From the NCBI GenBank assembly GCA_947069175.1, contig CAMTDV010000012.1:40890341-40954340 (forward strand): a stretch of 64,000 nt of DNA, given 5' to 3'. A program made the position numbers and the translations under genes. Of the stretch, positions 46,230-59,143 are shown one piece after another. This DNA is from Scalesia atractyloides (taxonomy: Eukaryota; Streptophyta; Magnoliopsida; Asterales; Asteraceae). The notes under the pieces were generated by a model. The model did no database searches. It had not been told where the DNA came from and saw only the letters and a list, made by a program, of their open reading frames with translations. How positions within the stretch are numbered: the first letter of the stretch is position 1; each line of letters begins with the position of its first letter.

Positions 46230-47770
46230 TGGGAGTTTTTGTTTATTTGCTTTACTTGAGTTTGCTTAAGGTCAAGCAAAGTTCGAGTGTGGGAAGGTTT
46301 GATATACATTAAATTATACATGTTTTAGTCCCCATTTTACTCATGTTTTACGTGTTTTTTGGCTAAAACTTCAATGTTTAGGTACTTAATCGTATACTTT
46401 TTGGTTTTCTGGTCTTAAACGACGTGCAGGTGATTCGACTTTGCCGCCCAATCAGCCACTTGCCTGACCCATACCTTGCAACTGATGTCATGATTACACT
46501 TGTCAGTGCATGGGCATGCACTTTTGAAAACCCTATAAAACAGAACATATGCATTCTGATCAATTATTTGATATTTTGCTAACTTATGGGCTATTTCTAG
46601 GCTCCAAAAACTGCTTGTGTGGGTTGAATTTAAGCTTTGGAGTTGCAAAGAAGCCTAATCACCATCCATTTCATCAAATCCTTGCTTGATTATGGTTTGT
46701 ATCCTTGTTCTTTCCATGATATTTGGTCACATTTCAAGCATTGAGCTGATGTATTATGTATTATTTTAGCCTTTGAGCAAAAACACTAGTTTATTTGTTT
46801 TATGAACAATCATTAGTATGTTAATCTTGTTTGTATGAAACTTTGGTACTTTTTCATGTTTAAATCTTGATGATCATATGGAAAACATGTTTCATTGATG
46901 TTGAATTCTTGATTATAGTTGGTTATCTTAGATGATTAATGAATATTTAGTTGAGATATGTTGAAAAACCCATGATTAAGCACTTATTAGTAAGCTATTA
47001 ACTTGTTAATATATTTATACCATGAAACTAGGAATGGGTATTGGTTTAATAAAAGGTAAGTTTGATTTTAATCAAGAGTACTTTCTTACGCGTAAGGACT
47101 TTCATGGGTTATATGGTGTTATTGCAAGTTCTTGACATGGTTTATGATCTTTATTTAGTGATTTTTGTTGAAACTGCTATCTTAGTAGATTTGTGTTCAA
47201 TGTTTGTAAAATGGAATAGTTTGTGATATGATCTACTTTATGCTTGTCTTGGTGGTTGTATTGTGATTTGGTATTGCTTTCCTTGATTAAGTGAGGTTAG
47301 AAAACTCTTAACGGATGACTAACTTATTTTTAGAAGATTTGCATGAAAATATATCAATAGCTCGCTAACGAATGATTTTAGGTGGTTAAATTGTGTTTAT
47401 CGCTTTAACTTTCCGAATGATTATCATGTTAGGATTTCCGAAAGGGATACTAATTATCTATATAATTGGAAGATTGATCAAGTGCCTCTGTGACATGTCC
47501 AACTTAGTTAACATGCTTAGGTTTTTTGCGAAACAAGATAATATACATTTTATATTTGAAGTCTTTTATGTTTTAAAATATAGTTTTAGATAAATTTAGT
47601 TAAAAAACTTCATTCACCTATCTTTTTGCTAGTAAATTAATGACAACGGTTTAGTACTTATGCGTCCGCCCGCGTCCATGGATCGACATCTGGTTCTTAC
47701 CCGTACTTTACTACATATATGATAAGGTACGCTTGTCCTTTTGTGTGTGTTTTAATGTTAAGATATATAT
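46230..47770 (+). mobile_element. Decayed Athila-like LTR region
   Basis: At about 46255-46300 the plus strand reads CTTAAGGTCAAGCAAAGTTCGAGTGTGGGAAGG followed by TTTGATATAC, split here for clarity: the AAGCAAAGTTCGAGTGTGGG text precedes the 3' LTR in many plant Athila-like elements. What follows is AT-rich with no coding capacity, ending near CTTGTCCTTTTGTGTG (about 47735). No gene seen. Confidence 0.4.
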
Positions 47771-47792
47771 ATCATTTTTATAGATATTAAAG

Positions 47793-49067
47793 GAGTTAAC
47801 AAAAATGCGCCATTTTCCTTCCTGACGTTCTAGAAACATGCCATTTCAATCCAAAATGATAACCCAAGTTAAAAAAATGTGGTTAGCTTAGGGGTAATAT
47901 GGTCATTTAATAAAGATTCTTTTATTTTAATTTTTTTTAATATAGGTTTTTAAAATAAAAACATTTGCATCTGGCAAGGTCCAAACCCATAACCAGTTGC
48001 TTAGGAACAAACACACTAACCAACAAGCCAAAGCCAATTTTGTTAACAACATCTATTGTATTTGTTTTGACATGTCTCCAACCACCACCTCCACCACCAT
48101 CACCATCACAAATCCACCACCTGCCACACCATACATCCTCTATCTCTTCTTTCTCCCTCCCTAGAAAACGACCACCATCCCAAATCGTATGTAATACGAA
48201 ATCAAACCAATATTTTTTTTCGAAAATTATTGTTGTAATTTTACATGTCGGCTGAGGTTGCTTCATGATTTCCGCTTCCTATATCACATGTAAAATGGAG
48301 CATTCAGAATCTTCATCGTCATCATCCTCGCACACGACAAAACCCATTAATAGCGACCCAATTAATCAACTTCATCATTCCCACTTTCATCTTCTTCAAT
48401 TTTCATATATACCCACCTCATATTTCCTCACAAATAAACTCATTTGACTGCTGCAATCCACTTTCTTGACCATTTCAACCCTCAAAGGCACGATCCTGAC
48501 TTCATATGTTGTCACAATTTTGAATTCTGTCTTTTGTGATTCAAGAAAATAATCAACTGATTCATTGAATTCTAGGGTTTATGTTTTAACTAAATTGGAA
48601 CTTTCTTGACTGTTTAAGCTTTATTGGTGTGGTGGTCGTTTTCTAGGGAAGGAGAGAGAAGAAAGAGAGAGGGAATGTTTGTGGTGATACGTGATGGATA
48701 TGGATGGTGGAGGTGGTGGTTGGAGACATGTCAAAACAAATACAAATGGATGTTAACAAAATTGGCTTTGGCTTGATGGTTAGTTAGTTTGTTTGTTTCT
48801 AAGCAGCTGGTCACGGATTCGAACTCTACCAGATGCAAATGTTTTTCTTTTAAAAAACCTAGCTTGAAAAATAAAAATAAAAATAAAAGAATCTTTATTA
48901 AATGACCATATTACCCCTAAGCTAACCACATTTTTTAACTGGGGTTAACTTTTTGGACTGAAATGGAACATTTCTAGAACTTCGGGGAGGAAAATGGCGC
49001 ATTTTTGAAAATTGGACTGAAATGGTAGAAGTGAACAAACCACAGGGATGAAAATGGCAGTTAACTC
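47793..49067. mobile_element. Mutator-like element with long TIRs and target duplication
   Basis: Terminal inverted repeats of about 390-440 bp (47793-48180 and 48630-49067) match over most of their length; the left arm lacks about 60 bp just inside its end. Termini read GAGTTAAC and its complement. Flanks ATATTAAAG (47784-47792) and ATATTAAAA (49068-49076) look like an 8-9 bp target duplication, as in Mutator-like elements. The central about 450 bp (48181-48629) encodes no transposase; a short frame there begins M-E-H-S-E-S-S-S-S-S-S. It may be a captured fragment but I do not recognise it. Each TIR carries a tRNA-like motif. Confidence 0.8.
48765..48840 (+). other. tRNA-like motif inside Mutator-like TIR
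   Basis: The right TIR contains an A-box-like TGGCTTGATGG (about 48765) and a B-box-like GGATTCGAACTCT (about 48815-48828), about 50 bp apart, followed by ACCAGATGCAAATG. The left TIR has a more degraded inverted copy at about 47970-48030. It resembles a tRNA-derived SINE head rather than a tRNA. Confidence 0.45.
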
Positions 49068-49076
49068 ATATTAAAA

Positions 49077-50739
49077 CTGAGTTCCTATGTAAAATTTATT
49101 GTAAAAATATGTATATATACGCACACGTCAGATGGTGAGTTAACTCTCATATGAGAACATTTTTTAGTTCTGAGATTGCTTATTTATTTGATTTGATTAA
49201 ATAGGTTTCCATTAAAATGGTTTCCCACAGTGATTTCTTGATGCATCGGTTAGTGATGGCTATGATTTAGTTGGCTGAGACCCTATCGTCATCATTACCG
49301 GTCGCCATTCGACTTGGTCTTTGGTAGTGGCTTTTGCACAACCAATTTGGTGTTTTCGTTTATCTTATTAGATAAAGTGAATGAATATTGTTTTGATTTT
49401 GATTAAACAACTTTCGAATTTGAGTTGATTTATGTTGGTGATTTCTTTTTGGTTTGCTTCTTTTTTTGAGATTGATGAAATGATTGTATTGGTGGTGGTG
49501 GTGGAGTTGGAATTATTTGATTATGGTTGTGATTGTGGTTTTGGCTGTTATGTTGGTGGTTGTCGTGATGATCATGGTAGTGAAAACATATATTCTTATG
49601 TTTGTGGTGAAAAGTAAAGATTGTGATTGTGGTTAAACTTATCTTAATACATATGCATTTTTATGTCAATTTATTTCGGATTGGAAGCGTAGACTGGCAA
49701 TGATGGTGGCTTGCTACTTGGAATGGCAACTCGGTTTGCATCCGTAGCAGTACTAAGCCATTATTTGTTGGTGCTAGCGATGAGGGCCATGCACGTGTCA
49801 CTGGATACTAACAGTTGTCCAAAGGCTAGGGTTTTATGTTGAAATAGTTAGTGCTCTTGGTGTAATTTGCTGCCTCCATTAGGTTAACCTTAACAATTCG
49901 GAAGCCTTGGTGATGACACTTTGGGGCAATGATAATGCACATATATATGTGAGGTTTCCAATGTTTTGGCAAGGCAACCGTGATGGCAACGTGAAGTTAA
50001 TTATGTCTTTACATGACAACCGGTATAGGAGCAACACTGGGCTACCAATTATGAGCCCTAATTATCAACGTCATTGAAGATTTTGTGGTGAAACTCTTAT
50101 TTTGTTTTCGCCCACTTAGAAGACAAACCCAAGTTAAGTTTTATAAACTTAGGAATTTGAAATATTGTTCTGAAATAGTTAAATGCTGAAATTGTGAATG
50201 GCTGAATGAAATTGACTTTTGTTGTTACTTGTGTGTTATTAAGACTTTATGTGCCTTATGAATTGGCAACACTAATGTAGTAAAGACTTGTAGTTTTCTT
50301 TCTGTTTCAAAGAAAAAATTAGCAATCTCAATGATATTATTGAAAACAAGTGCCTTTAGTTTCAGGTGGTACACATTGATTTTATGTATTCAGCTATTGT
50401 ACAACAATTTAGAATAATACCTCCTGAATAGTGGTTGAAGATGTGTAAACAAGACAATACTTACAGGGTTTATTTTATAATGAAGGTCTCATGAATACTT
50501 TTAGTTTAATTAAGAAAATTTAATAGGCGTTTGTTACATGTGACCCTTATGTGTATGGGGGATTAATAAACTCAAATAAAAACTCATTTTGGCAAAAGGG
50601 TTCGAATCATGTGGCAATGATGATGTAACAAAAAAAATGACCCTACAAGTTTCCGTTTAATAATTATGTGATTTAGCAAACATTTGTGTAAACGATATTG
50701 TTGCGAGCTGGGAACCACAGGCGCATGCACCAGATTGAT
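49077..50739. other. Spacer, no gene seen
   Basis: AT-rich with GT-rich patches around 49480-49570. Short open frames lack recognisable domains. Nothing I can support as a gene. Confidence 0.45.
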
Positions 50740-50871
50740 ACTCCTAGTTAATAATAACATGTGTGGCTAAAAATGTTTTAAAATATTATTAATGACCTTT
50801 AGCCACACATTTAGTCAAATGTGTGGCCAGTTTTGGGAAAACTATGGCTAAGCCCAGTTTTGACGTAGTGC
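50740..50871. mobile_element. CACTA-like transposon terminus (fragment)
   Basis: The end GACGTAGTG (complement CACTACGTC) at 50871 followed inwards by repeated GTGTGGC / GCCACAC motifs (50760-50850) in both orientations matches the pattern of a CACTA terminal inverted repeat with subterminal repeats. I did not find the other end or a transposase, so this is a remnant or a chance partial match. Confidence 0.45.
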
Positions 50872-51539
50872 ATAACCATATTTTCACCGATCGTACGTAC
50901 TCATCGGGTGCGTCAGCTGCCGTGCGGCATGCTAGCTGATGTATGACAGATGTGTATTTCTGAATCGAAGAAAGACCCGTTCGGGCGGATGCATCCATAC
51001 ATTGTGAAAAGTATGGATAGTTACAGATGGGTCATTTACAATTCTAAGGAAAAGTGAACGCCTCATCCGGAAACAACGTCTAAAGTGTACATCACCATAC
51101 ACAGGTTGTAGGGCAAAGTAGTCATTCCAAAGTCACGAGTCTCCTTCCACTCGACCCTTATTTATTATTTTCAATTCCTCTTATTATTTTTTTTTGTATT
51201 GAACTTAAGCTTGCTTCGACACCCGACGAATCACATAGTGACAAGTACATTCGATGTCGTTGGACTGCAATTCGTCAACCTGTTGCATGACGATTTGCAT
51301 GAACTTATTATTAAGAACATTGGGATCTTGTGTCTAAATAGGAATTAGATGCAGAGGTGGAGATTCTGTGGACTCTTCATTACTGGACCCCTGCTGCAAA
51401 AATATTACGTGTAGGTGGATGTTGTGTGGTTTCTCGTCGCTCGAGTCATTGTGTTTGAAATAGAATGTAGAATTGGTAAATTGAAAGTAGGGGTAAAGAG
51501 TGTTTGATTATCTGAAATATGTAAGGTAAATGTGTGTAT
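50872..51539. other. Spacer, no gene seen
   Basis: No coding, RNA or repeat signal recognised between the CACTA-like end and the copia element. Confidence 0.45.
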
Positions 51540-51762
51540 TGTTGTGAAACAACGATCTATTAGCAACTAATATATATGTATATTAACATGAGAGCTAGAC
51601 TATGAAATCATGTAGAGAATAGAACATGGAGAATTCTTATTCATTGATCTAACATCATGTATAAATATCATTATATGTAGGCACTCACATTAGTACAATA
51701 GTAAATAAGAGAAAGGGGTTATACATGTGGAAAGTCACTACATAATGGATGCATTCATAACA
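51540..51762 (-). repeat. Copia 3' LTR
   Basis: 223 bp. By eye it differs from the other LTR by about five substitutions and one indel (about 97 % identity). It is bordered on the inner side by the polypurine tract AAGGGGGAG. Confidence 0.9.
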
Positions 51763-53664
51763 CTCCCCCTTGACTATCCACATGATGGAATACTATTCTT
51801 TAATACGCTTACTGATGTTGCCTCATTAAAAACCTTGCTAGGAAAACCCAATGGGACAAAACCTCAGCTAAAGGAAAAAGAGTGCAACGCGTATTGTCTC
51901 CCCTTGATACTTCCAAATCAGGTACGTTGTCTCAAAGAAAACCTTACTAAGAAAATCCAATTGGATTAAACTTAGTGAAGGGGAAAGAGTGCAATTTATG
52001 TAAACTCCCCTCAATCTAATATGTATCATTTCAAGTAACAAGTGCCAATCTTCTATGAAAGTTGTTGAAAAACTTTTGTAGTGAGTGATTTGTCGCTTGA
52101 TGTGCAATCTATTAATGAACTTGATGTATGATCTTCATGTAAAACTTTAATTACTTCCTCTTGTAAGTAGATACCATTAGATTCACGAACGTGTTGTGTT
52201 ACATTCCCTGCATTTACAAAACTAACCAAACATGTTGATGGGTTAGTAAAATATGAACCCATACCTTTCGTACCTTAAGGGTATAGAAATAAATGTTTTA
52301 CTCATTACACTATCTCCTCATCGTACACGAGTTAAATATTGCCAATGAATTTAATGGTAGTTCGTGTATAGCTAGCAAAATATATTAATTCAATTTATAT
52401 TGAATTATGGTACTTCATGACCAAGGTTCTTTGCTTCTTTGATAGAAGATGATAAAAGTCATTTTTATCTATATCAAATATTTGAACATCATTAAATGTA
52501 CTTACACCAAAAGCTTTGTCCATATGAAAATGTCCAACATTTTCTAGATGTATTATGATTGATGGATTATAATATAAACGTATGTCCTACGTATTGAGCC
52601 ATAAATTTGCAATATTATATTTCATTTGCAAATTTTTGCTTAAATATTTGAGCTCTTTTTTTTCTCTTCGGGAGATTCAATGACATCATCAACATATATT
52701 GCAATACTTGTAAACCTCATATCGTTCTTTTAATGAAAACAAATGGATCAACTTCACCATATGTATTTCTCGTTTTCGAGCTCACTGGTGAGTCAATTAT
52801 ATCATATTTGACTCGACTATTTTAGTCCACACATATTTTGTCAACTTCATATAGTATGTTTTTGAGGTTTTGACATCAATGCTTCTAGCATTATCAATCC
52901 ATGAGGGAATTCGTTCCATCTTATCCATATAAGCATGTGCTTCCACTCTTCAAGAGTTTTGCTATATGAATTTGCCCATTTAACACATAGATATCTGTAT
53001 CATGTAAAAGTGTCATGAACACTTGCTTGTATCTCCAAAATCCATATTGTACCATGTGTGTACACTATTTATTGAGATATGACAATCACTGGGTACAAGT
53101 TTTCAATGTATGTTTATTGGTGCACAAGAATTACATCGTTAAGATGTTTTGATTCACATTTAAAGAACTCAATTGCTTTAAGAAACTCATCAGGAGTTCA
53201 ATCGTATTCAAAAATGAATCTGTATACAACGATCATATTGTTCTCGAGAACTTACTTTATATGAATTACATAATTTAAATCCTTCAAGGACTTGCATGTA
53301 AACTTTAGTATCTAAATGATACATAACATTTATAAGACGCATATGAATTCTCTCTTTATATTACCAGACTAATTAAATATTGGAAAGCTATTGCATCTAC
53401 CACTGGAGAATACGTCTCCTCATAATTAATCATAGGTCTTTGCGAAATCCTTGTGCCATTAATTGTTGATCCACATAAAAGACCTAATTATATTAAATAT
53501 ATTTTACAACTTTTTTTATGGACTATTGGCCCGTAAGCTTTCCATTTCAATAGAGAATTCAATTTTGCCTCATTTGCGTCGTTCCATTTTGGCCAATCAT
53601 TTCTTTGTATTTATTCATAGGCAGATTTTAAATCTTAATCCTCATCATTTAATCTTTTCAAGCG

Positions 53665-53916
53665 CTATATATACAAAAGTATCACGACGTTGATTTTGTT
53701 TCGATTCCATACACTTCTAGACATGATATAATTTACTAAGAGCTCTTTATTTTCAGGTGCCTGAGGTTCTTCCAGAACCATCATGTCTAATGTCTCTTCA
53801 AGAGACCCTTTTTTTTTTTTTACTATAACCTCGACTTGACCATCTTCTTCATTACTTGCTCCAATTTTTCGGGGAATTTTTATTTTCTTGGAATCGACTA
53901 GTCTACCACGCTTCAT
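53665..53916 (-). pseudogene. Copia integrase-RT linker fragment
   Basis: 83-residue open stretch. K-R-G-R-L-V-D-S-K-K near the start and P-E-N-K-E-L-L-V-N-Y-I...W-N-R-N-K-I near the end are typical of the linker between integrase and reverse transcriptase in copia polyproteins, which confirms orientation and family. The flanking polyprotein is broken by many stops. Confidence 0.75.
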
Positions 53917-56277
53917 GCGTGCAATAGACTCATTAATATATGGTTTGCCCTAGTAGGACGATTACATAATTGGAGCAATAGCAGTTGACTACGTGACTTA
54001 CTTAGTCACTGTATTTAGGTCAGTGAACATGTCTGGTGATTGATTCTTTAATCTAGGTAACGAATTATCTTTTGAACTTCTTGTTCACACAATTTAGTTT
54101 GAGGATCAATGATAATTCATGCATACCCAATCCTTTTTCAACTGCCATTAATCTCCCTAATGTTGAAAATGTTAATTACTTAAAGTAAGATCTAACGAGC
54201 CATAAATAAATCTCTCGTTAATTGTTCTAAGTATGTAATCATAAATAGTATTTTCATCCAACATATATTCCCAACATTATTTGAGTTTCAATCTTTATGC
54301 GTTGTGGTGGATCAATTCCAATGTATACCGCACAATAAAAGGTTTGATGGGAAATATTTGGTTCCTGACCAAAACCAACTATAATGGGGAGAAACTATTA
54401 CAACATGTTGGCTTGATGTGAAATAATGCTACCGCATGTAAAATCGTATGTGCTCAAATATGAACTTTTGCTCTCTTGATTATTGGCTTTCCAATCAATT
54501 GGTAGACGTTTGATCATCGTCTTCAACAAAAGCAATTTGTGTCTTAAGCATTTAGAAAGTTCAATACTATTTCAATAATCATTAGTAACATGGATACTCA
54601 ATTCAATGTTATAACCACCATAAATATGATAATATGAAATAATATGCTTGCTATCTCATTAGCTAAGCTACACACAACTTGAAGTTGTAAATTTGATGAC
54701 CATTTAGACGATACATCGATTTAAAAACACTAAACGGTATCATGTTTGGATATATATATCCTTCATCCATTCCATAATATTTTAGGGATTCACACCCTAC
54801 TTTGGTTGGTAAATAATTAACTTTTGTTGAGAGAAATTATGACATGTTTAATTATCATGAAGAATCTTCTAGTTATTCATTAAGTTTCACATCATTATTG
54901 GCTTGGTGTGGTCTAACCAGTCACGCCAACATATAAGATCCATAAACTTATGGTTTATGATATTGTATATGTATTACTTGCACGTATGTAAACATAAGAT
55001 ATAAAATAATGTATTATAACTTCAAAGTTCAAACCATCGTGTTATGTAATCACTAGTTTACCACTTTTGATGGTCGATCTCATCATGACTATCATTATAA
55101 TACTGATATTCGATCTCATTATTAGCTTGATTATCTTATAATTTCTGATAGTTTGATCTCTTATTAACATGATGATTGTTGCACTTCTGATGGTCAATCT
55201 TGTTATTAATATGATCATCATTACAATTTTCTCAATGATGTCCTTGATTACAATGATCAATATATATCCACTTCAGGAATCAGAGTAAAACCATACAATT
55301 TTTACAGTTTTCCATTATTTTCTCGAACATATAGATATACAGTCGTTTCAAACCGTTCATACCCTTTAAATGATATTGCTACTTCAGGAGTATATTTGAG
55401 GTTTGAGAAGCAAAAATTGTTTTATCCAGTTTCCCTTATAAATAAACTTCTCTTCGTATAACGTCAATTGAGAAGTAATTATATGTCCGAGTCATATAAT
55501 ATTTCTTTTATACTTGATAATGAGATACAAGGAGTATGACACTTTGAGTGTCAAATCGAAGCATATTCCTACTTTTTCATGAGAATGACAATAGACCACA
55601 ACTTTGGTTTACTCGTTCTATTCGGTATTATCGATGCAAAGAAGTGATAGCATATAGAATACAAGGTATAGATAACAACAAATCATATAATACATGAGGG
55701 CATGTCATCATATAAAAACAACTTATAATAGGCGTTTATAAAATAAGAAACCTTTTTATCACTAATAAGCAAACGCATATAATTTATGTAATAACTTATT
55801 ATGGTATAACCAAACATAAAAATATCTTATATGTTTTGAACACTCACTTTAAAACTTAAACATATATCTCTTTCAAGTTCTCAAATCATTTATTACTTGT
55901 ATTTGAAAATTTTATTTGAAAATTGTAATACTGATGAATTACATAACATACTTATTTTTTTTCTTCTCAAATATTGATATTTAAACAACTGATGACATCA
56001 TATAAGCAATCTATACATTTATACATATGAAGCAATAGCAATAGTCACTATTTTATACTAGCAATAGTAATATACATTGTTAAACACTATGACATGGCAT
56101 AATGAATGCATGAAAGGTACCGACATCGCTAGAAAGGGTTTCTCTAAAAACAACTAATGATATCTAGCAATATTAATCTAAATTTTATGAATTTCTTATA
56201 TGCAAAATTTGTTATAGCTTAACCTTAGTATAAAAACCAAACGAATTATTTGCTATATAATCATATTAATATAAAAA

Positions 56278-56320
56278 TAATAATAATAATAATAATAAAT
56301 AATAATAATAATAATAATAT
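56278..56320. repeat. AAT trinucleotide microsatellite
   Basis: About 14 AAT units with one interruption, inside the copia interior. Confidence 0.95.
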
Positions 56321-57482
56321 AAGTTTTATAGTTTAATTAAAACTAAATCAATTGATGTTTATAAACATAGGATTAGTATCCAATGAGCACTACTCACATA
56401 ACTCATTTATATCTAATTATGTAAAAGTCTTTTGGCATGCTATGTATTAACAATAACTAATGAAAACAATTAATTACAGAATTCATATCCATTTAAATTA
56501 TAAACTATTCAAAATGAAAATCTAGTACATACATCATGTATATATTACCACCAATACAAGCATATATACCTAATACAATTGCATTGTTTAGTCCATAAAT
56601 ATTGAGTTCCATACTTTGTAATATTGAATATTGAATCTAATTGTTTTTCATGGATTCTAAAAGCACATATAATATTATCTAGATTGCAAATTAACTTCCT
56701 CAAATCAAAATAATTCAACAGTTTTATTTACAACTTAACAAGGTTAATAAAGAAGCATAAATATATGATTATGGTGGCTCAAAGAATATGTAGATGAGCA
56801 TCAGTAGATTGAAACAACATATATTAAATTAACGAATTAAATGATAATCCAGCTAATTTAGAATAATAGAAGTGATCATTTGTAAAAGAGAAAAATAAAA
56901 TAAATATTCGTAATATCGTCGTCGTCAACGAAAACTATAGTTATTCACTTAATAATGAGTATTAGAAAAATATGAATTAATCAATTGTAACGTCATAATT
57001 TATGATATAACATCTAAATCCTGATAAATACCAAGATGCTAATATATATATATATATATAATAACTTCTAAAAGCAAATGAAAAAAAAACATATAGATAA
57101 CAGTTCAATCATGAGACTACATCCTAAAATTTATAGTAATCATCAGTTTTAAGTTTATATATGTATATTAATAGTGCCACTAGTAAGATTGATGTATCAT
57201 CATCAAATATAATATGAAATAATCATACGAAGAATCATATCTTTATTAGTAGAGATTGCAGATACAAAGATCAAACGTTTTGTCAGCAGTGGCTACGCAT
57301 CTAAGGTTTCCAACTTTCCATCGCATAAGAAACCCATCTTTCATCATTTTGGATAATTATTGGGTTGCTTTCTCAATGTGTGAGATTGAGTTAGGCTGGT
57401 AAATAATGCACATCAAAGGCAAGGAAAAAGGGATACCAAGAGTGGCAAAACACATAGAGCACGCACATTCGTGCTGATAACG

Positions 57483-57704
57483 TGTTGTGAAACAACGGTC
57501 TATTAGCACTAATATATATGTATATTAACATGAGAGCTAGACTATGAAATCATGTAGAGAATAGAACATGGAGAATTCTTATTCATTGATCTAACATCAT
57601 GTACAAATGTCATTATATATAGGCACTCACATTAGTACAATAGTAAATAAGAGAAATGGGTTATACATGTGGAAAGTCACTACATAATGGATGCATTCAT
57701 AACA
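57483..57704 (-). repeat. Copia 5' LTR
   Basis: 222 bp, near-identical to 51540-51762, with the primer-binding region on its inner side (about 57465-57482). Confidence 0.9.
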
Positions 57705-57784
57705 TATATATATTGGGTAGGTTAGTTTATATTTTTTTATTTAATATAAAAAATTATCCAATTGAATTTTTTTCTTAAAAAACA

Positions 57785-57960
57785 AGCTCCAATGGTTAAT
57801 GGCCCCCACCAAAATCCACCGATTTGGGCTGGCTGCAGATCTGCTGCAACAAACCGAACACTAGCATGTCATTCCCTCCATCAATGCTACTCGTCTGCTT
57901 GTGCTTGTCCGGATTCCAAACGCCTCTCCAAAGAGCCGTTGGAGATGCTCTTACCACATG
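57785..57960. mobile_element. Possible small MITE
   Basis: GCTCCAATGG near 57785 and the roughly complementary CCGTTGGAGATGC near 57940 could be short terminal inverted repeats; GAGCATCTCCAA-type ends are common in eudicot MITEs. The inverted repeat is short and imperfect, and no target duplication is clear. The enclosed GC-richer sequence has open frames on both strands that I do not recognise. Confidence 0.3.
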
Positions 57961-58236
57961 AACCATATGTGTAATTAACTCTACATGATATGATGTCATA
58001 TTGCATTACATATTAACATCATATATATATATATATACATGTGTGTGGATTAAAATCAAATACAAAGGACAACATAAATAAGAAGTGTAAGAAGGATTCT
58101 AATCGATTGATCTTAAATTTGGAAGGTTGATATTAGTTTAAGGGAAAAGATATAATAGAAGGGCATAAAAAGAATCCTACATATATTGACTTTCTCTCTC
58201 CACATGCAAGGCACATGCCAATTTCCCATCAAATTT

Positions 58237-59143
58237 AAAACGTCCATAACCTTTTCATACGACATTTGTTTTTAAAAAATCACCATAATAACGAGCGTTT
58301 TTTATCTTTAATATGAGTATGATATCACTACATAAAAATAATATAAAAAAATCACTTTTACTGGGTTTTCTTTGTATTGTGTTAAAGGTTGTGACCATTG
58401 TGTTTTTCAACTGGGTTTTGGTCTTTTTTTTACTAAGGCTTCTATACATTGTGTTATTATCAAAACCTATAACATAGTGTTAATTTGGGTTATGTTCATT
58501 GCATTTTTATCAGAACCTATAACACAATGTATGACAAAATAAAGATGATGTTATATTTGGGTACTACTATCCATTGTGTTTTAATCTTTTGTTCATTGTG
58601 TATTAGTTTGTTGTCCATTGTGTTTTGGTCTATTGTTCATTGTGTCTTTTATTTGCTCTCACTAATTGTGTCTTACGTTATGTCCATTGTGTCTTGTATC
58701 TGTTATCATCGATTGCGTTTTTGGTCTACTTTCCATTGTGTTTTTAGTTTGATACTCATTGTGTTTTACGTTATGTCCATTGTGTATTTTATTTGTTGTC
58801 ATCGATTGCATTTTTGGTCTATCCTCCATTATGTTTTTAGTTTGATACTCATTATGTTTTACGTTATGTCTATTGTGTCTTTTATCTGTTGTCATTGATT
58901 GTGTTTTTGGTCTACTTTCCATTGTGTTTTTAGTTTGATACTCATTGTGTTTTATGTTATGTTTGATGTGTAATACGCAATTGGGTTTTTTCATTGTGTT
59001 TTACGTTATGTCCATTGTGTAATACGCAATTGGGTTTTCGAATTTTATTTCTAAATATAACAATGTGGTACTCATATTAAAGATAAAAAGACGCTCGATT
59101 TTATGGTATAATTTAAAAAAAAATAAAAAAGTTATGGACGTTT
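58237..59143. mobile_element. TIR-flanked element carrying a minisatellite
   Basis: AAACGTCCATAACC at 58237 is mirrored by GTTATGGACGTTT at 59131-59143. Inside these ends, GAGCGTTTTTTATCTTTAATATGAGTA (about 58292-58319, written here only as the left arm's text in part) has an inverted match at about 59071-59096. The arms are imperfect, roughly 80-100 bp. The interior is mainly the 93-bp repeat array at 58640-58975. No transposase is present, so it is non-autonomous; superfamily unknown. Confidence 0.6.
58640..58975. repeat. Minisatellite, 93-bp period, about 3.6 units
   Basis: CCATTGTG/ATG with TTTTTAGTTTGATAC recurs at 58733, 58826 and 58919, exactly 93 bp apart; a related but more diverged unit precedes 58733. 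Units differ by a few substitutions. Because 93 is a multiple of three, frames stay open on both strands (137 codons on plus from 58485; 110 codons on minus from 58994). I regard these as by-products. Confidence 0.9.

Larger units (their letters stand above)
51540..57704 (-). mobile_element. Ty1/copia retrotransposon (about 6.2 kb), coding region wrecked
   Basis: Two direct LTRs bound it: 51540-51762 and 57483-57704. On the minus strand the LTR reads TGTTATGAATGC ... GTTTCACAACA. Beside the right LTR the minus strand reads CGTTATCAGCACGA (primer-binding region), and beside the left LTR a polypurine tract, CAAGGGGGAG, so the element reads leftwards. Traces of the polyprotein survive: the integrase-RT linker with K-R-G-R-L-V-D-S-K and W-N-R-N-K-I (53665-53916), and the RT active site Y-V-D-D (about 52682-52702). 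No frame in the interior exceeds about 100 residues. The 5-bp flanks (TGTAT, TATAT) do not match clearly. Tork-like clade is a guess. Confidence 0.88.

Noticed and set aside
47965..48447. Protein-coding gene in the Mutator-like element
   Set aside because: Frames are Ser/Pro/His-rich, partly within the inverted repeat, with no domain; at most a captured fragment.
58640..58975. CRISPR-like array
   Set aside because: Repeats are contiguous 93-bp units without unique spacers, in a plant genome.
58485..58994. Repeat protein encoded by the 93-bp minisatellite
   Set aside because: Frames are open on both strands simply because the unit length is a multiple of three; composition is Ile/Phe/Cys/His-rich with no domain.
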